The position numbers and the translations under genes were made by a program. Positions 1 through 14,494 of a stretch of 64,000 bases of DNA are shown here, piece after piece (within the stretch, counting starts at the first letter, position 1; every line of letters starts with the position of its first letter). Origin of the DNA: Methylocapsa palsarum (GTDB lineage: Bacteria; Pseudomonadota; Alphaproteobacteria; Rhizobiales; Beijerinckiaceae); the NCBI RefSeq assembly GCF_900114285.1, contig NZ_FOSN01000002.1, positions 186,001 to 250,000 of the forward strand, given 5' to 3'. The notes under the pieces are model-generated. The model saw nothing but the letters and a program-made list of their open reading frames with translations. It searched no databases and had not been told where the DNA came from.

Positions 1-552
1 GACCATAACCTAGTCTTCGGCGCGAGGCGCCTGCTGCGGGCCTGCTTGACAAAAGCAAAAAAGTCGAAATGACCCTTGGCAGGCAAAAATTATTCGTTTA
101 AGAAGGCTGTTCGGGGTTGAGCGGATTTGCAGTCCCGCACCCAATCATTTTCCGCGTCTGATTTCTCCCCTCCTGTGATCTCAGGTTTAAGGTTTGTCGG
201 GCGCGGTGGATAGGCCGGAGGATAGGCGGCGACGCCTGTCCCCTCCGGTCTTGTCCTGTCCAAGACTGTCGGCGCATGGGCTTTTCATCGAGCCCGGGCT
301 TAATTCACGCTCCAGGCCCTGGTCATTCGGGGCCGGCGCGCTGGGCCGGCATAGACGGGGTTTAAGAACCTGATTCTGGATTGCGGTCGGCTCGCCGGGC
401 GCATCCTTCGATTTTGGTCGAATCCCTCTGTCCGGCGCGAGTTTTCGTTCCGGGGACAGGCACAGCGCCGCCTCCGATTGTGGGTCTTCGACTCATGGCC
501 GGGGCGGCAATTGCAGCCCGCGGGCGTTAGCGCCCGCCAAGGAGATGGCACT
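1..552 (+). promoter_or_regulatory. Upstream and leader region of rplJ (ribosomal L10 leader)
   Basis: No convincing protein gene is seen in this stretch, which ends at the rplJ start codon. In bacteria the RNA before rplJ usually folds into the L10 leader, which L10-L12 binds to repress its own operon. What is visible is a perfect 7-bp hairpin at 520-537 (GCGGGCG, loop TTAG, CGCCCGC), ending just before the AAGGAGAT ribosome binding site at 539-546. That placement fits translational control. A TTGACA at 46-51 could be a -35 box, but no good -10 follows, so the promoter is not located. The leader assignment rests on position and family knowledge. Confidence 0.5.
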
Positions 553-1068
553 GTGGACAGAGCGGAAAAGAAAGAATGCGTCGCGTCCTTGAACGAGGTC
601 TTCAAAAAGACCTCGGTCGTCGTCGTCGCGCATTATTCCGGCTTGACCGTGGCTCAGATGCAGACTCTGCGCAAGCAGATGCGCGCGGCTGGCGCCACCG
701 TTCAGGTCGCCAAGAACCGTCTCGTCAAGATCGCGCTCGATGGCTCTGACGTCGCTTCGATTTCAGGCCTGCTGAGGGGGCCGACCCTGATCGCTTATTC
801 AGACGATCCGGTCGCTGCGCCCAAGGTTGCGGTGGCCTTCGCCAAGGACCACGACAAGCTTGTGATCCTCGGCGGCGCCATGGGGAAGACCGCCCTCAAC
901 GTGGACGCCGTGCGCTCGCTCGCGACGCTGCCGTCCCTGGACGAGTTGCGCGCCAAAATTGTCGGCCTCATTCAGGCGCCGGCGACGAAGCTCGCGCAAC
1001 TCACCACCGCGCCGGCCGCCAAGCTCGCGCGCGTCGTGGCCGCTTATGCGGACAAGGACGCCGGCTGA
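553..1068 (+). CDS. rplJ: 50S ribosomal protein L10
   Basis: Ribosomal stalk base protein that carries the L7/L12 dimers and helps recruit translation factors on the large subunit. The GTG at 553 is chosen because AAGGAGAT (539-546) lies about 6 nt before it, and the resulting 171 residues match the usual L10 length of about 170. An upstream in-frame start at 478 would add a non-conserved tail. The N-terminal half has the usual rRNA-binding pattern ([21 protein letters not shown]), and the C-terminal Ala/Lys-rich helix is where L12 dimers dock. First gene of the rplJ-rplL-rpoBC cluster. A perfect 9-bp hairpin lies in its first codons (594-615). Confidence 0.96.
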   Translation: MDRAEKKECVASLNEVFKKTSVVVVAHYSGLTVAQMQTLRKQMRAAGATVQVAKNRLVKIALDGSDVASISGLLRGPTLIAYSDDPVAAPKVAVAFAKDHDKLVILGGAMGKTALNVDAVRSLATLPSLDELRAKIVGLIQAPATKLAQLTTAPAAKLARVVAAYADKDAG

Positions 1069-1171
1069 CGGGCGGACGGATCCGCGAAGGCGATATCTTG
1101 GCTGAACATCGAAATCTTGGCCGAACGTCATTGTATTGAGACCAATCGAAGACCAATCGAAGGAAATGAAA

Positions 1172-1549
1172 ATGGCTAACCTGGAAAAGATCGTCGAGGA
1201 CCTGTCGAGCCTTACGGTGCTCGAAGCTGCGGAACTCGCCAAGCTGCTCGAATCAAAATGGGGCGTATCGGCGGCTGCGGCCGTTGCGGTTGCGGCGGGC
1301 CCCGCTGGCGGCGCCGCGGCGGCGCCGGTCGAAGAGCAGACCGAATTCACTGTCATGCTGGCGTTAGTCGGCGACAAGAAGATCGAAGTCATCAAGGAAG
1401 TCCGCGCGGTGACGGGGCTTGGGCTCAAGGAAGCCAAGGATCTCGTCGAAGCCGCTCCCAAGGCCGTGAAAGAAGGCGCGACCAAGGAAGAAGCCGAAAA
1501 GATCAAGGCCGCCCTCGAGAAGGCCGGCGCGAAAGTCGAGCTTAAGTGA
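1172..1549 (+). CDS. rplL: 50S ribosomal protein L7/L12
   Basis: Mobile stalk protein of the large ribosomal subunit that contacts elongation factor GTPases. The ATG at 1172 follows AAGGAA at 1160-1165 and gives 125 residues, normal for the family. Domains in order: N-terminal dimerisation helix pair (1-35), Ala/Gly/Pro-rich hinge (about 36-53), and the C-terminal globular domain with the conserved [15 protein letters not shown] stretch. An in-frame ATG at 1136 exists but would add 12 unconserved residues. The 11-bp direct repeat ACCAATCGAAG/ACCAATCGAAG just upstream (1141-1162) is minor. Cotranscribed with rplJ. Confidence 0.97.
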   Translation: MANLEKIVEDLSSLTVLEAAELAKLLESKWGVSAAAAVAVAAGPAGGAAAAPVEEQTEFTVMLALVGDKKIEVIKEVRAVTGLGLKEAKDLVEAAPKAVKEGATKEEAEKIKAALEKAGAKVELK

Positions 1550-1557
1550 CGCTACCC

Positions 1558-1579
1558 GATCGCTGTCGCGATCTTTTTT
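1558..1579 (+). terminator. Attenuator-like hairpin with U-run between rplL and rpoB
   Basis: A perfect 6-bp stem (GATCGC 1558-1563, loop TGTC, GCGATC 1568-1573) is directly followed by six T residues (1574-1579), eight bases after the rplL stop. This is the layout of an intrinsic terminator. In many bacteria partial termination between rplL and rpoB sets the ratio of stalk protein to polymerase. That role is inferred here. Confidence 0.6.
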
Positions 1580-1590
1580 AAAAATATCAG

Positions 1591-1619
1591 CAGTCCCGCA
1601 GCCTCCGGTCGCGGGACTG
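1591..1619 (+). promoter_or_regulatory. Second hairpin in the rplL-rpoB spacer
   Basis: A perfect 9-bp inverted repeat (CAGTCCCGC 1591-1599 and GCGGGACTG 1611-1619, 11-nt loop) lies 11 bases after the T-run of the first hairpin. No U-run follows, so it is unlikely to terminate on its own. It could be an RNase processing site or part of the rpoB leader; in Escherichia coli an RNase III site occupies this spacer. The function is inferred. Confidence 0.4.
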
Positions 1620-1779
1620 AAGTTCGTTCTGGAAACTTAACAGAACTTCCGGAGCAGCGTTCGAGGCGATTTCGCCACGGCGCGAGGGTTGGGCTAACCC
1701 GGTCGTTGGCGACTGAGCTGGCGGCGAGGCTTATATCCGTGCGGGATATTCGCCATTTTGACGAGGTGCGAGGAGCGAC

Positions 1780-4700
1780 ATGGCTCATCATTCGGCGCAG
1801 AATTTCTCCGGCCGTAAGCGTATTCGTAAATTTTTCGGGCACATCCGCGAAGTCGCGGAAATGCCGAACCTGATCGAAGTCCAAAAAGCTTCCTATGACC
1901 AGTTTCTTCTCGTCGACGAGCCGGAAGGCGGACGTCCGGACGAGGGGCTTCAAGCCGTTTTCAAGTCCGTGTTTCCGATTTCCGATTTCGCAAGCACCGC
2001 TCTGCTCGAATTCGTCAAATACGAATTCGAGCCGCCGAAATACGACGTCGACGAATGCCGCCAGCGCAGCATGACCTTCGCTGCGCCGCTCAAGGTGACG
2101 CTCCGCCTCATCGTGTTCGACGTCGATCCTGACACCGGCGCGAAATCGGTCAAGGACATCAAGGAGCAGGATGTCTACATGGGCGACATCCCCCTGATGA
2201 CGATGAACGGCACGTTCATCGTCAATGGGACCGAACGCGTCATCGTCTCGCAGATGCATCGTTCGCCGGGCGTTTTCTTCGATCACGACAAGGGAAAGAG
2301 CCACTCGTCGGGCAAGCTTTTGTTTGCGGCGCGGATCATCCCTTACCGGGGCTCGTGGCTCGACATCGAATTCGACGCCAAGGACATTGTCTACGCGCGG
2401 ATCGACCGCCGCCGGAAGCTTCCCGCGACGTCGATCCTCTACGCCCTCGGAATGGACGGCGAGGAGATTCTCGGGACATTCTACAAATCCATCACCTACA
2501 CGCGCGACGGCGAAGGCTGGCGCTTGCCCTTCGACGCCGAGCGGATGAAGGGTTTGAAGACCGTCGTCGATCTGCTTGACGCCGACACCGGCGAAGTCGT
2601 GCTTGAGGCCGGAAAGAAGCTGACCGTGCGCACGGCGCGCCAGCTCTCGGAGCGCGGCCTTAAATATCTGCGCGCCCAGGACGAGGATCTGCACGGTCAA
2701 TATATCGCCTCGGATCTTTACAATCCCGTGACCGGCGAGATTTTCGCCGAGGCCGGCGACGAAATCAGCGCCAAATCCCTTGTCCTGCTGATCGAGGCCG
2801 GATTCGACGAGCTGCCTGTTCTCGATATCGACCACATCAACATCGGCCCCTATATCCGCAACTCGCTTTCGGTGGACAAGAACAGCTCGCGCGAAGAAGC
2901 CTTGTTCGACATCTACCGGGTCATGCGTCCGGGAGAGCCGCCGACGCTCGATTCCGCCGAGGCGATGTTCCACTCGTTGTTCTTCGATCCCGAACGCTAC
3001 GATCTCTCGGCCGTCGGCCGGGTCAAGATGAACATGCGGATGGATCTCGATGCGGCCGACACGGTGCGGACGCTGCGCAAGGAGGACATCATCGCGGTGA
3101 TGCGCGCGCTCGTCGACCTTCGCGACGGACGAGGCGAAATCGACGACATCGACCATCTCGGCAACCGCCGCGTGCGTTCGGTCGGCGAATTGATGGAAAA
3201 CCAGTACCGGCTTGGCCTGCTGCGGATGGAGCGCGCCATCAAGGAGCGCATGTCCTCGGTCGATATCGATACGGTGATGCCGCAGGATCTGATCAACGCA
3301 AAACCCGCCGCCGCTTCGGTGCGGGAGTTCTTCGGCTCTTCGCAATTGTCGCAGTTCATGGATCAGACCAATCCGCTGTCCGAGATCACGCACAAGCGGC
3401 GTCTTTCGGCTCTTGGCCCTGGCGGTCTGACGCGCGAACGCGCCGGATTCGAAGTGCGCGACGTTCATCCCACCCATTATGGACGGATCTGCCCGATCGA
3501 AACCCCGGAAGGCCCGAACATCGGACTGATCAATTCGCTCGCGACCTTCGCCCGGGTCAACAAATATGGCTTCATCGAGGCTCCGTACCGCCGGATCAGG
3601 GATTGCCGCGTCACCGACGAGGTCGTTTATCTGTCGGCTATGGAGGAGAGCAAATATTACGTCGCCCAGGCCAACGCTCCCCTCGACGCGTCACAAGCGC
3701 TGACCGAGGATCTCGTTGTCTGCCGCCACGCCGGCGATGTCGTGATGGCGCCGCGCGAGCGCGTCGATTTCATGGACGTCTCGCCGAAGCAGCTGGTCTC
3801 GGTCGCCGCGGCGCTGATTCCGTTTCTTGAAAACGACGACGCCAACCGCGCGCTGATGGGCTCGAACATGCAGCGCCAGGCCGTTCCGCTTGTGCGGGCG
3901 GACGCTCCTCTCGTCGGAACCGGAATGGAAGCCATCGTCGCCCGCGATTCGGGCGCGGCCATCGCGGCGCGGCGGACGGGATATATCGATCAGATCGACG
4001 CGACCCGCATCGTCATCCGGGCGACCGAGGAGACCGACGCCGGCAAGCCTGGCGTCGACATCTACCGGATGATGAAGTTCCAGCGTTCGAACCAGTCGAC
4101 CTGCATCAACCAGAAGCCGCTGGTTCGCGTCGGAGACTTCGTTCGCAAAGGCGACATCATCGCCGACGGCCCCTCGACGGACCTCGGCGACCTGGCGCTT
4201 GGCCGTAACGTCCTCGTCGCCTTCATGCCGTGGAACGGTTATAATTTCGAAGATTCGATCCTGCTCAACGAGCGGATCGTGAAGGACGATGTCTTCACCT
4301 CGATTCACATCGACGAATTCGAGGTGATGGCGCGCGACACCAAGCTTGGTCCCGAAGAAATCACCCGCGACATTCCGAACGTTTCGGAAGAGGCGCTGAA
4401 GAATCTGGACGAGGCCGGCATCGTCTATATCGGCGCCGAGGTTCAGGCTGGCGATATTCTCGTCGGCAAGATCACGCCCAAGGGCGAAAGCCCGATGACG
4501 CCGGAGGAAAAACTCCTCCGCGCCATTTTCGGCGAGAAGGCTTCGGACGTTCGGGACACGTCGTTGCGCGTCCCGCCGGGCGTCCAGGGCACGATCGTCG
4601 AAGTCCGTGTGTTCAACCGGCATGGCGTCGAGAAGGATGAGCGCGCGCAGGCGATCGAGCGCGAGGAGATCGAGCGGCTCGCCAAGGACCGCGACGACGA

Positions 4701-5910
4701 ACTCGCGATTCTCGACCGCAACGTCTACGCCCGCCTCGTCGACGTTCTCGCCGGCCGGAAGGCGATCGCCGGACCCAAAGGGTTCAAGAAGGACACTGTG
4801 CTGACCAAGGAGATCATCGAGGATTTCCCGCGGTCGCAATGGTGGATGTTCGCGATCGAGAACGACCAGACGATGGCCGAACTCGAGGCGATGCGCAAAC
4901 AATACGACGAAGCCAAGAAAGGGCTCGAAAGCCGCTTCCTTGACAAGGTCGAAAAGCTCCAGCGCGGCGATGAGCTCAATCCCGGCGTGATGAAGATGGT
5001 CAAGGTCTTCGTCGCCGTGAAGCGCAAGATCCAGCCCGGCGACAAGATGGCCGGTCGGCACGGCAACAAGGGCGTCGTTTCGAAGATCGTGCCGCAGGAG
5101 GACATGCCGTTCCTTGCGGATGGCCAGCCGGTCGACATCGTGTTGAATCCGCTTGGCGTGCCGAGCCGGATGAACGTCGGCCAGATTCTCGAGACTCATC
5201 TCGGCTGGGCCTGCGCGGGTCTTGGCAAGCAGGTCGGCGACACGGTCAATGCGTATCTGCGCAACCAGGACTCACAGCCGCTGCGCAAGAAGCTGATCGA
5301 GATCTACGACGCCGAAAAGCAGATCATGGCGCTCGGCGATGACGAAGTCGTCGAAATCGGCGAAAATCTTCGCCGCGGCGTTCCCATCGCGACGCCTGTG
5401 TTCGATGGCGCGCGGGAAAAGGACATCGTTGAAATGCTCGGCCAGGCGGGTCTTGATTCGTCGGGTCAGGTGACGCTGTACGATGGCCGCACCGGCGACG
5501 CTTTCGACCGGAAAGTGACGGTCGGATATATCTACATGTTGAAGCTGCATCATCTCGTCGACGACAAGATTCATGCGCGCTCGATCGGTCCCTACAGTCT
5601 GGTCACCCAGCAGCCTCTTGGCGGCAAGGCCCAGTTCGGCGGGCAGCGTTTCGGCGAAATGGAGGTCTGGGCGCTCGAAGCCTATGGAGCCGCCTACACG
5701 CTGCAGGAAATGCTGACCGTGAAATCCGACGACGTCGCCGGCCGCACGAAGGTCTACGAATCGATCGTGCGCGGCGACGACACGTTCGAGTCGGGCATTC
5801 CGGAAAGCTTCAACGTGCTCGTCAAGGAAATGCGCTCGCTCTGTCTCAACGTCGAACTGACGTCGACGACGAAGATCGCCGCGCCGCCGCCCGCGGAGGC
5901 GGCTGAGTAA
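1780..5910 (+). CDS. rpoB: DNA-directed RNA polymerase subunit beta
   Basis: Catalytic beta subunit of RNA polymerase, 1376 residues, typical for alphaproteobacteria. The ATG at 1780 follows GAGGAG (1769-1774). The rifampicin-binding cluster at about residues 515-550 ([18 protein letters not shown] then [14 protein letters not shown]) keeps the Asp, His and Ser positions associated with sensitivity. The later active-site block [10 protein letters not shown] and the [10 protein letters not shown] motif that contributes to the catalytic centre are intact. The last 150 residues hold the switch region contacting beta prime. Cotranscribed with rplJL upstream and rpoC downstream. Confidence 0.98.
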   Translation: MAHHSAQNFSGRKRIRKFFGHIREVAEMPNLIEVQKASYDQFLLVDEPEGGRPDEGLQAVFKSVFPISDFASTALLEFVKYEFEPPKYDVDECRQRSMTFAAPLKVTLRLIVFDVDPDTGAKSVKDIKEQDVYMGDIPLMTMNGTFIVNGTERVIVSQMHRSPGVFFDHDKGKSHSSGKLLFAARIIPYRGSWLDIEFDAKDIVYARIDRRRKLPATSILYALGMDGEEILGTFYKSITYTRDGEGWRLPFDAERMKGLKTVVDLLDADTGEVVLEAGKKLTVRTARQLSERGLKYLRAQDEDLHGQYIASDLYNPVTGEIFAEAGDEISAKSLVLLIEAGFDELPVLDIDHINIGPYIRNSLSVDKNSSREEALFDIYRVMRPGEPPTLDSAEAMFHSLFFDPERYDLSAVGRVKMNMRMDLDAADTVRTLRKEDIIAVMRALVDLRDGRGEIDDIDHLGNRRVRSVGELMENQYRLGLLRMERAIKERMSSVDIDTVMPQDLINAKPAAASVREFFGSSQLSQFMDQTNPLSEITHKRRLSALGPGGLTRERAGFEVRDVHPTHYGRICPIETPEGPNIGLINSLATFARVNKYGFIEAPYRRIRDCRVTDEVVYLSAMEESKYYVAQANAPLDASQALTEDLVVCRHAGDVVMAPRERVDFMDVSPKQLVSVAAALIPFLENDDANRALMGSNMQRQAVPLVRADAPLVGTGMEAIVARDSGAAIAARRTGYIDQIDATRIVIRATEETDAGKPGVDIYRMMKFQRSNQSTCINQKPLVRVGDFVRKGDIIADGPSTDLGDLALGRNVLVAFMPWNGYNFEDSILLNERIVKDDVFTSIHIDEFEVMARDTKLGPEEITRDIPNVSEEALKNLDEAGIVYIGAEVQAGDILVGKITPKGESPMTPEEKLLRAIFGEKASDVRDTSLRVPPGVQGTIVEVRVFNRHGVEKDERAQAIEREEIERLAKDRDDELAILDRNVYARLVDVLAGRKAIAGPKGFKKDTVLTKEIIEDFPRSQWWMFAIENDQTMAELEAMRKQYDEAKKGLESRFLDKVEKLQRGDELNPGVMKMVKVFVAVKRKIQPGDKMAGRHGNKGVVSKIVPQEDMPFLADGQPVDIVLNPLGVPSRMNVGQILETHLGWACAGLGKQVGDTVNAYLRNQDSQPLRKKLIEIYDAEKQIMALGDDEVVEIGENLRRGVPIATPVFDGAREKDIVEMLGQAGLDSSGQVTLYDGRTGDAFDRKVTVGYIYMLKLHHLVDDKIHARSIGPYSLVTQQPLGGKAQFGGQRFGEMEVWALEAYGAAYTLQEMLTVKSDDVAGRTKVYESIVRGDDTFESGIPESFNVLVKEMRSLCLNVELTSTTKIAAPPPAEAAE

Positions 5911-5927
5911 ACTTCAAAATGCGGAAG

Positions 5928-5960
5928 GGGCGCGGGCGGGCAGCCGTGACGCGCGCGCCC
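5928..5960 (+). promoter_or_regulatory. Hairpin in the rpoB-rpoC spacer
   Basis: An inverted repeat (GGGCGCG 5928-5934 and CGCGCCC 5954-5960) can form a 7-bp GC stem in the 122-bp spacer. No U-run follows, so it is more likely an mRNA structural element than a terminator. The spacer is long for an rpoBC pair. Confidence 0.3.
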
Positions 5961-6032
5961 TGTCTAGTTTGAGAATTTCCGGCAAGTGGCCCGGCCTTAG
6001 CGCCGCGCAGGCCCGAGCATCAGGAGATGGCA

Positions 6033-10223
<4,191 letters not shown>

Positions 10224-10230
10224 AAGCTCC

Positions 10231-10253
10231 CCCCGGCGCAAAAACCGCCGGGG
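10231..10253 (+). terminator. Probable terminator after rpoC
   Basis: A perfect 8-bp GC stem (CCCCGGCG 10231-10238, loop CAAAAAC, CGCCGGGG 10246-10253) sits eight bases after the rpoC stop. The T-run at 10266-10270 is displaced by about 12 bases, so termination efficiency is uncertain. Its position suits the end of the rplJL-rpoBC operon. Confidence 0.5.
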
Positions 10254-10388
10254 CGCCCGCCCTGGCGTTTTTCGGTGACCGGCAGGCGTTCCGGCAGGCG
10301 CCCGTCATCGGGGGAAGGGATGGAGCCGGCCGGGCTCCATATATATTTTTGCCCAGGATGGCCTCATCGATGCGACGTTCGGCCTGAC

Positions 10389-11456
10389 ATGAGTCCTCCC
10401 GAGGCGATCTGCGAGAAGGCCGGGCGGTGCGGCGTCATCACGCTGAACCGGCCGCATGCGCTGAACGCCCTGACCTTGAACATGGTGCGCGCCATCGCGG
10501 ACGCGCTCGATCGCTGGGAGGACGATCCCGCGGTCGACCGCGTGCTGATCAAAGGCGCGGGCGAGCGGGCGTTTTGCGCCGGCGCCGACATCAAGCAATT
10601 GTATGAACTCGGCAGGGCCGGGCGCCACGCCGAACAACTTACCTTCTGGCGTGAGGAATATGTCCTCAATCGCCGCATCAAGCTCTATCCCAAACCCTAT
10701 ATCGCGCTGGTGGACGGGATTGTGATGGGCGGCGGAGCCGGCGTGTCGATCCATGGCTCGCATGTCGTCGCCGGCGACGCTTTGAGTTTCGCCATGCCGG
10801 AGGTCGGCATCGGTTTTTTTCCCGATATTGGAGCGACGTATTTTCTGCCCCGACTTGCCGGAGCGAGCGGCGCGTATCTCGCCCTGACGGGCGCGAGGAT
10901 TGGGACTGGAGACGCTCTCGCTTTCGGCCTCGCCAGCGCCTTTGCGCCCTCCTGCCGGCATCCGGCTCTGGCGCAAAGGCTGATCGACGGGGAGCCGTGC
11001 GAGGCCGCGATCGCGGCCGAAAGCGCCCCCGCGCCTCGAGCTGCGCTCGGCGATGAACGAGGGGTGATCGACGCATGTTTTTCGGGCGCGAGCGTTACGG
11101 CGATTCTCGAGAGGCTGGAAAATGCGCCGGCCGGCGCCTCCGATTTCGCCCGCGCGACCGCGCAGCTCATACGGTCGAGATCGCCAACCAGTCTTGCGAT
11201 TGCCTTGCGGCAAATGCGGATCGGCGCCAGTCTCGACATCGACGAGGCCATGAGGACGGAATTTCGGATCGCCTCGCGCATCGCCATGGGTGCGGATTTT
11301 TACGAAGGCGTCCGCGCGGCCCTTGTCGATAAGGATCGTCGGCCGGCCTGGATTCCGCCGGACGTCGCGGCGGTCACGCCATCGGACACGGAGGACTATT
11401 TCGCGCCTCTGGAATTTGGCGAACTGGAGTTCTTCGCAGGGGTTGGCCGGTCATGA
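10389..11456 (+). CDS. 3-hydroxyisobutyryl-CoA hydrolase family protein (enoyl-CoA hydratase/isomerase superfamily)
   Basis: A 355-residue crotonase-fold protein, the length of 3-hydroxyisobutyryl-CoA hydrolases (valine degradation, releasing 3-hydroxyisobutyrate). Seen: GVITLNRPHALNAL near the start, the oxyanion-hole region FCAGADIKQLYE, the block GIVMGGGAGVSIHG, the EVGIGFFPDIGATYFLPRL signature of this branch, and the C-terminal DFYEGVRAALVDKD typical of hydrolases rather than hydratases. Start choice is uncertain. The ATG at 10389 fits homologue N-termini but has a weak ribosome site, while an in-frame ATG at 10320 sits right against a GGGGGAAGGG run. The stop overlaps the next gene by ATGA. 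Confidence 0.82.
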   Translation: MSPPEAICEKAGRCGVITLNRPHALNALTLNMVRAIADALDRWEDDPAVDRVLIKGAGERAFCAGADIKQLYELGRAGRHAEQLTFWREEYVLNRRIKLYPKPYIALVDGIVMGGGAGVSIHGSHVVAGDALSFAMPEVGIGFFPDIGATYFLPRLAGASGAYLALTGARIGTGDALAFGLASAFAPSCRHPALAQRLIDGEPCEAAIAAESAPAPRAALGDERGVIDACFSGASVTAILERLENAPAGASDFARATAQLIRSRSPTSLAIALRQMRIGASLDIDEAMRTEFRIASRIAMGADFYEGVRAALVDKDRRPAWIPPDVAAVTPSDTEDYFAPLEFGELEFFAGVGRS

Positions 11457-11932
11457 GTTTTCTGTCAGGGTTGAAGAAGGATCCGCGCAACAGCCCGCAA
11501 GTCTCGACGGGGGCGGTTCGGAGCGCCCCTGGCGGCGATCGGAGGATCTGGCCCCGGATGTCCTGGGGAAATCTGCTTGTCGTTTTCATGCGCCTCCTGG
11601 CGATGGTCTGGATCGCCCAGGCTCTGGCGCAATGGAGCGCTGTTCTGCTGCCGAGCCAACCCCTCTTTGATAAGGTTTCGCAGCTCTGGGGCGGGGCAGT
11701 GATTTTTTTTGCGGTTCTCGATCCTGTCGCCGCGGTTGGCCTGTGGCTCGCGACGCCCTGGGGCGGGGTGCTCTGGCTTTTCAGCGCGATCGCGCAGATT
11801 CTTGTGGCCGCCGCAGTTCCCGGTTTCTTCTCGATAATGTGGATCGTCGCCAACATCGTCCTGATCGTGGTTTACTTCGGCCTTACCTGGCAAGCGGGGC
11901 ATATCGACCCGGCGTCGGGCGCGCCAAGATAA
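11453..11932 (+). CDS. Small four-helix membrane protein, DUF6163-like
   Basis: 159 residues beginning in an ATGA overlap with the hydrolase gene, so the two are translationally coupled. After a 36-residue hydrophilic start, four hydrophobic segments are visible (about residues 40-62, 78-100, 102-124 and 126-147), suggesting an integral inner-membrane protein. It resembles the alphaproteobacterial DUF6163 family, whose function is unknown; I hold this family name with moderate confidence. No catalytic motif is seen. Confidence 0.7.
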   Translation: MSFLSGLKKDPRNSPQVSTGAVRSAPGGDRRIWPRMSWGNLLVVFMRLLAMVWIAQALAQWSAVLLPSQPLFDKVSQLWGGAVIFFAVLDPVAAVGLWLATPWGGVLWLFSAIAQILVAAAVPGFFSIMWIVANIVLIVVYFGLTWQAGHIDPASGAPR

Positions 11933-12099
11933 TTTTTTTCTTGATTTGTTTCGCGGCGTGTTTCTCTCCGCCGATGTTTACAACTGGTGGTGCGCGAGGC
12001 ACTCTTTAAGTCAGCGGGCCGGGTTGGCGTAACCCCTTCGAAAACGGTCAACTCGCCGTCACAGACTTGTGCTTGTTCATTCCCGTTGAGGAGGATTCA

Positions 12100-14448
12100 T
12101 TGGGTTCCGAAGTCGAAGGGCTCAGGCGATCAAGGCGCGCTGGCGTTGGCGGGGCGAAACGGATCGCAAGGGGCGCGGCTCCGGCGAATTCCGCCCACGC
12201 CGTCCGGCTGGACGAGCCCGAGCCATCGACCGGGAATGAAGCGCTCTCGGTCGCCGACGCGCCCGGAGCTGCCGAAGCCGAAATCGCGGAGAGGCCTGAC
12301 GACGCGCATGCGGCGTCGCTGGCGCAGTCGCCGCACCGTTTCATCAATCGCGAATTGTCGTGGCTTGAATTCAATCTGCGGGTTCTGCTCGAAGCATCGA
12401 ACAAGAACCACCCTCTGCTCGAGCAATTGCGGTTCCTTTCAATTTCCGCGACCAACCTCGATGAGTTTTTCATGGTGCGCGTCGCGGGGTTGCGCGGCCA
12501 GCTTCGCGCCGGCGTCGCGACGGCGTCCGAGGATGGGCTGACGCCGCCGGAGCAGCTCGAAAAAATTCGTGAGCGCGTGAGTCTTCTGACTCTCGAGCAG
12601 CAGCGCCGGTGGCGCGAATTGCGCCTCGAACTGGCTCGCGCCGAGATCAAGATCATCGATCCGGCGGATCTCGACAAGGCTGACAGGATGTGGCTTCAGC
12701 ACCATTTCCTGACTCATATATTTCCTGTGCTGACGCCGCTGGCGATCGACCCGGCGCATCCCTTTCCGTTCATTCCCAATTTCGGCTTCACGATCGCGCT
12801 CGAACTGGTCAGCGCAGGCGGCAACAAGACCTCGAAGGCGCTGATCCGGCTGCCGGCCAAGATCGAACGCTTTATTCGGCTGCCCGACGCGCATGGCGAG
12901 AAACATTATCGCTTCATTGCGCTGGAGGCGGCGATTTCGCTGTTCACGCAAAGTCTTTTTCCCGGCTGTCAGATTCGAGGCCTCGGCCTGTTCCGGGTCA
13001 TCCGCGACAGCGATCTCGAGGTCGAGGAAGAGGCCGAAGATCTCGTCTTGTTGTTCGAGAGCGCGCTGAAACGCCGCCGCCTTGGCTCCGTCATCCGGCT
13101 CGAATTCGATAGCGTCATGCCGGAAGAATTGCGCGGGTTTGTGGCGGAAGAGCTCGAGGTCAGCCCCGATGAAGTTTGCGTCCTCGACGGCATGCTCGCC
13201 TTGAACGAACTCTCCGAGCTCGTCAGTCTCGACCGGCCGGAACTTAAATTCAAACCCTACAATCCGAGATTTCCCGAACGCTTGCGCGACAATGGCGGCG
13301 ATTGCTTTCTGACGATCAAGCAGAAGGATCTCGTCGTTCACCACCCCTACGAGTCCTTCGACGTTGTGGTCCAGTTCCTCAATCAGGCGGCAACCGATCC
13401 AAGCGTTCTTGCGATCAAGCAGACGCTCTACCGCACCTCCTCCGACAGCCCGATTGTGCGCGCCCTGATTGATGCGGCCGAAGCCGGCAAATCGGTGACG
13501 GCTCTCGTTGAACTCAAGGCGCGTTTCGACGAGGCCGCCAACATACGCTGGGCGCGCGACCTCGAACGAGCCGGCGTTCAGGTGGTGTTCGGATTTATCG
13601 AACTAAAGACGCACGCCAAATTGTCGATGGTGGTTCGCCGCGAAGGCGGCGGTCTTGTCACCTACTGCCATGTAGGCACCGGCAATTACCACCCTGTCAC
13701 GGCGCGCATCTACACGGATATCTCGTTCTTCACCGCCGACGCGGCGATCGGCCGGGACGTGTCGCGCATCTTCAACTACATCACCGGCTACGCCGAGCCT
13801 GTCGGCCTCGAGCGCATGGCCGTTTCGCCGATCACGCTGAAAGCGCGCTTCCTCGAACATATCCGCGACGAGATCGCTTTCGCCAAAGCTGGAAAGCCGG
13901 CCGCGATCTGGGCGAAATGCAATTCTCTCGTCGATTGCGAAATCATCGACGCCTTCTACGCGGCGAGCCAGGCCGGAGTCACGATCGACCTCGTCGTGCG
14001 CGGTATCTGCTGTCTACGGCCGGGCGTTCAGGGGCTTTCCGAAAACATCAGGGTGAAGTCCATCATCGGACGGTTTCTGGAACACGCCCGCGTCTATTGT
14101 TTCGGAGCGGGACACGGGCTGCCGCATCCAAAGGCGCGGGTCTATATTTCCTCCGCCGATCTGATGCCGCGCAATCTCGACCGCCGCGTCGAAGCGCTGG
14201 CGCCGATCCTCAATCCGACCGTGCACGAGCAGATTTTGGATCAGATCATGGTGGCCAATCTGATCGACAACCAGCAAAGCTATCGGGTCTTGCCCGACGG
14301 CTCGAGCTCGCGCATACATACTCACGGAAACGAAGAACCGTTCAACGCTCATTCCTACTTCATGACGAACCCGAGTCTGTCCGGTCGTGGAAAATCCCTC
14401 AAGCACTCAAGTCCGAAAACGCTCTTCAAGCGATTGGAAGTCCGGTGA
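12100..14448 (+). CDS. ppk: Polyphosphate kinase 1
   Basis: Makes long-chain polyphosphate reversibly from ATP. The TTG at 12100 is chosen because a strong GAGGAGGA (12088-12095) lies 4 nt before it. An earlier in-frame TTG (12067) has no such site. The product is 782 residues, longer than the usual 690-730. The first 85 residues are a low-complexity, Ala/Pro/Glu-rich extension before the conserved start [13 protein letters not shown]. The autophosphorylated His is in THAKLSMVV (about residue 505). The second active-site His is in [11 protein letters not shown] (about 675), followed by the C-terminal [14 protein letters not shown] block. Paired with ppx 46 bp downstream, a common alphaproteobacterial order. 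Confidence 0.95.
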   Translation: MGSEVEGLRRSRRAGVGGAKRIARGAAPANSAHAVRLDEPEPSTGNEALSVADAPGAAEAEIAERPDDAHAASLAQSPHRFINRELSWLEFNLRVLLEASNKNHPLLEQLRFLSISATNLDEFFMVRVAGLRGQLRAGVATASEDGLTPPEQLEKIRERVSLLTLEQQRRWRELRLELARAEIKIIDPADLDKADRMWLQHHFLTHIFPVLTPLAIDPAHPFPFIPNFGFTIALELVSAGGNKTSKALIRLPAKIERFIRLPDAHGEKHYRFIALEAAISLFTQSLFPGCQIRGLGLFRVIRDSDLEVEEEAEDLVLLFESALKRRRLGSVIRLEFDSVMPEELRGFVAEELEVSPDEVCVLDGMLALNELSELVSLDRPELKFKPYNPRFPERLRDNGGDCFLTIKQKDLVVHHPYESFDVVVQFLNQAATDPSVLAIKQTLYRTSSDSPIVRALIDAAEAGKSVTALVELKARFDEAANIRWARDLERAGVQVVFGFIELKTHAKLSMVVRREGGGLVTYCHVGTGNYHPVTARIYTDISFFTADAAIGRDVSRIFNYITGYAEPVGLERMAVSPITLKARFLEHIRDEIAFAKAGKPAAIWAKCNSLVDCEIIDAFYAASQAGVTIDLVVRGICCLRPGVQGLSENIRVKSIIGRFLEHARVYCFGAGHGLPHPKARVYISSADLMPRNLDRRVEALAPILNPTVHEQILDQIMVANLIDNQQSYRVLPDGSSSRIHTHGNEEPFNAHSYFMTNPSLSGRGKSLKHSSPKTLFKRLEVR

Positions 14449-14494
14449 TTCGCCGTCCTTCCGGGGCCGAGCCAGCGACGATCCGGATTTCGTC

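Noticed and set aside
1552-3477. 641-codon minus-strand ORF antisense to rpoB
   Set aside because: It lies entirely opposite the certain rpoB gene, is rich in Arg, His and Asp as expected from the complementary frame of GC-rich DNA, and shows no domain or ribosome site.
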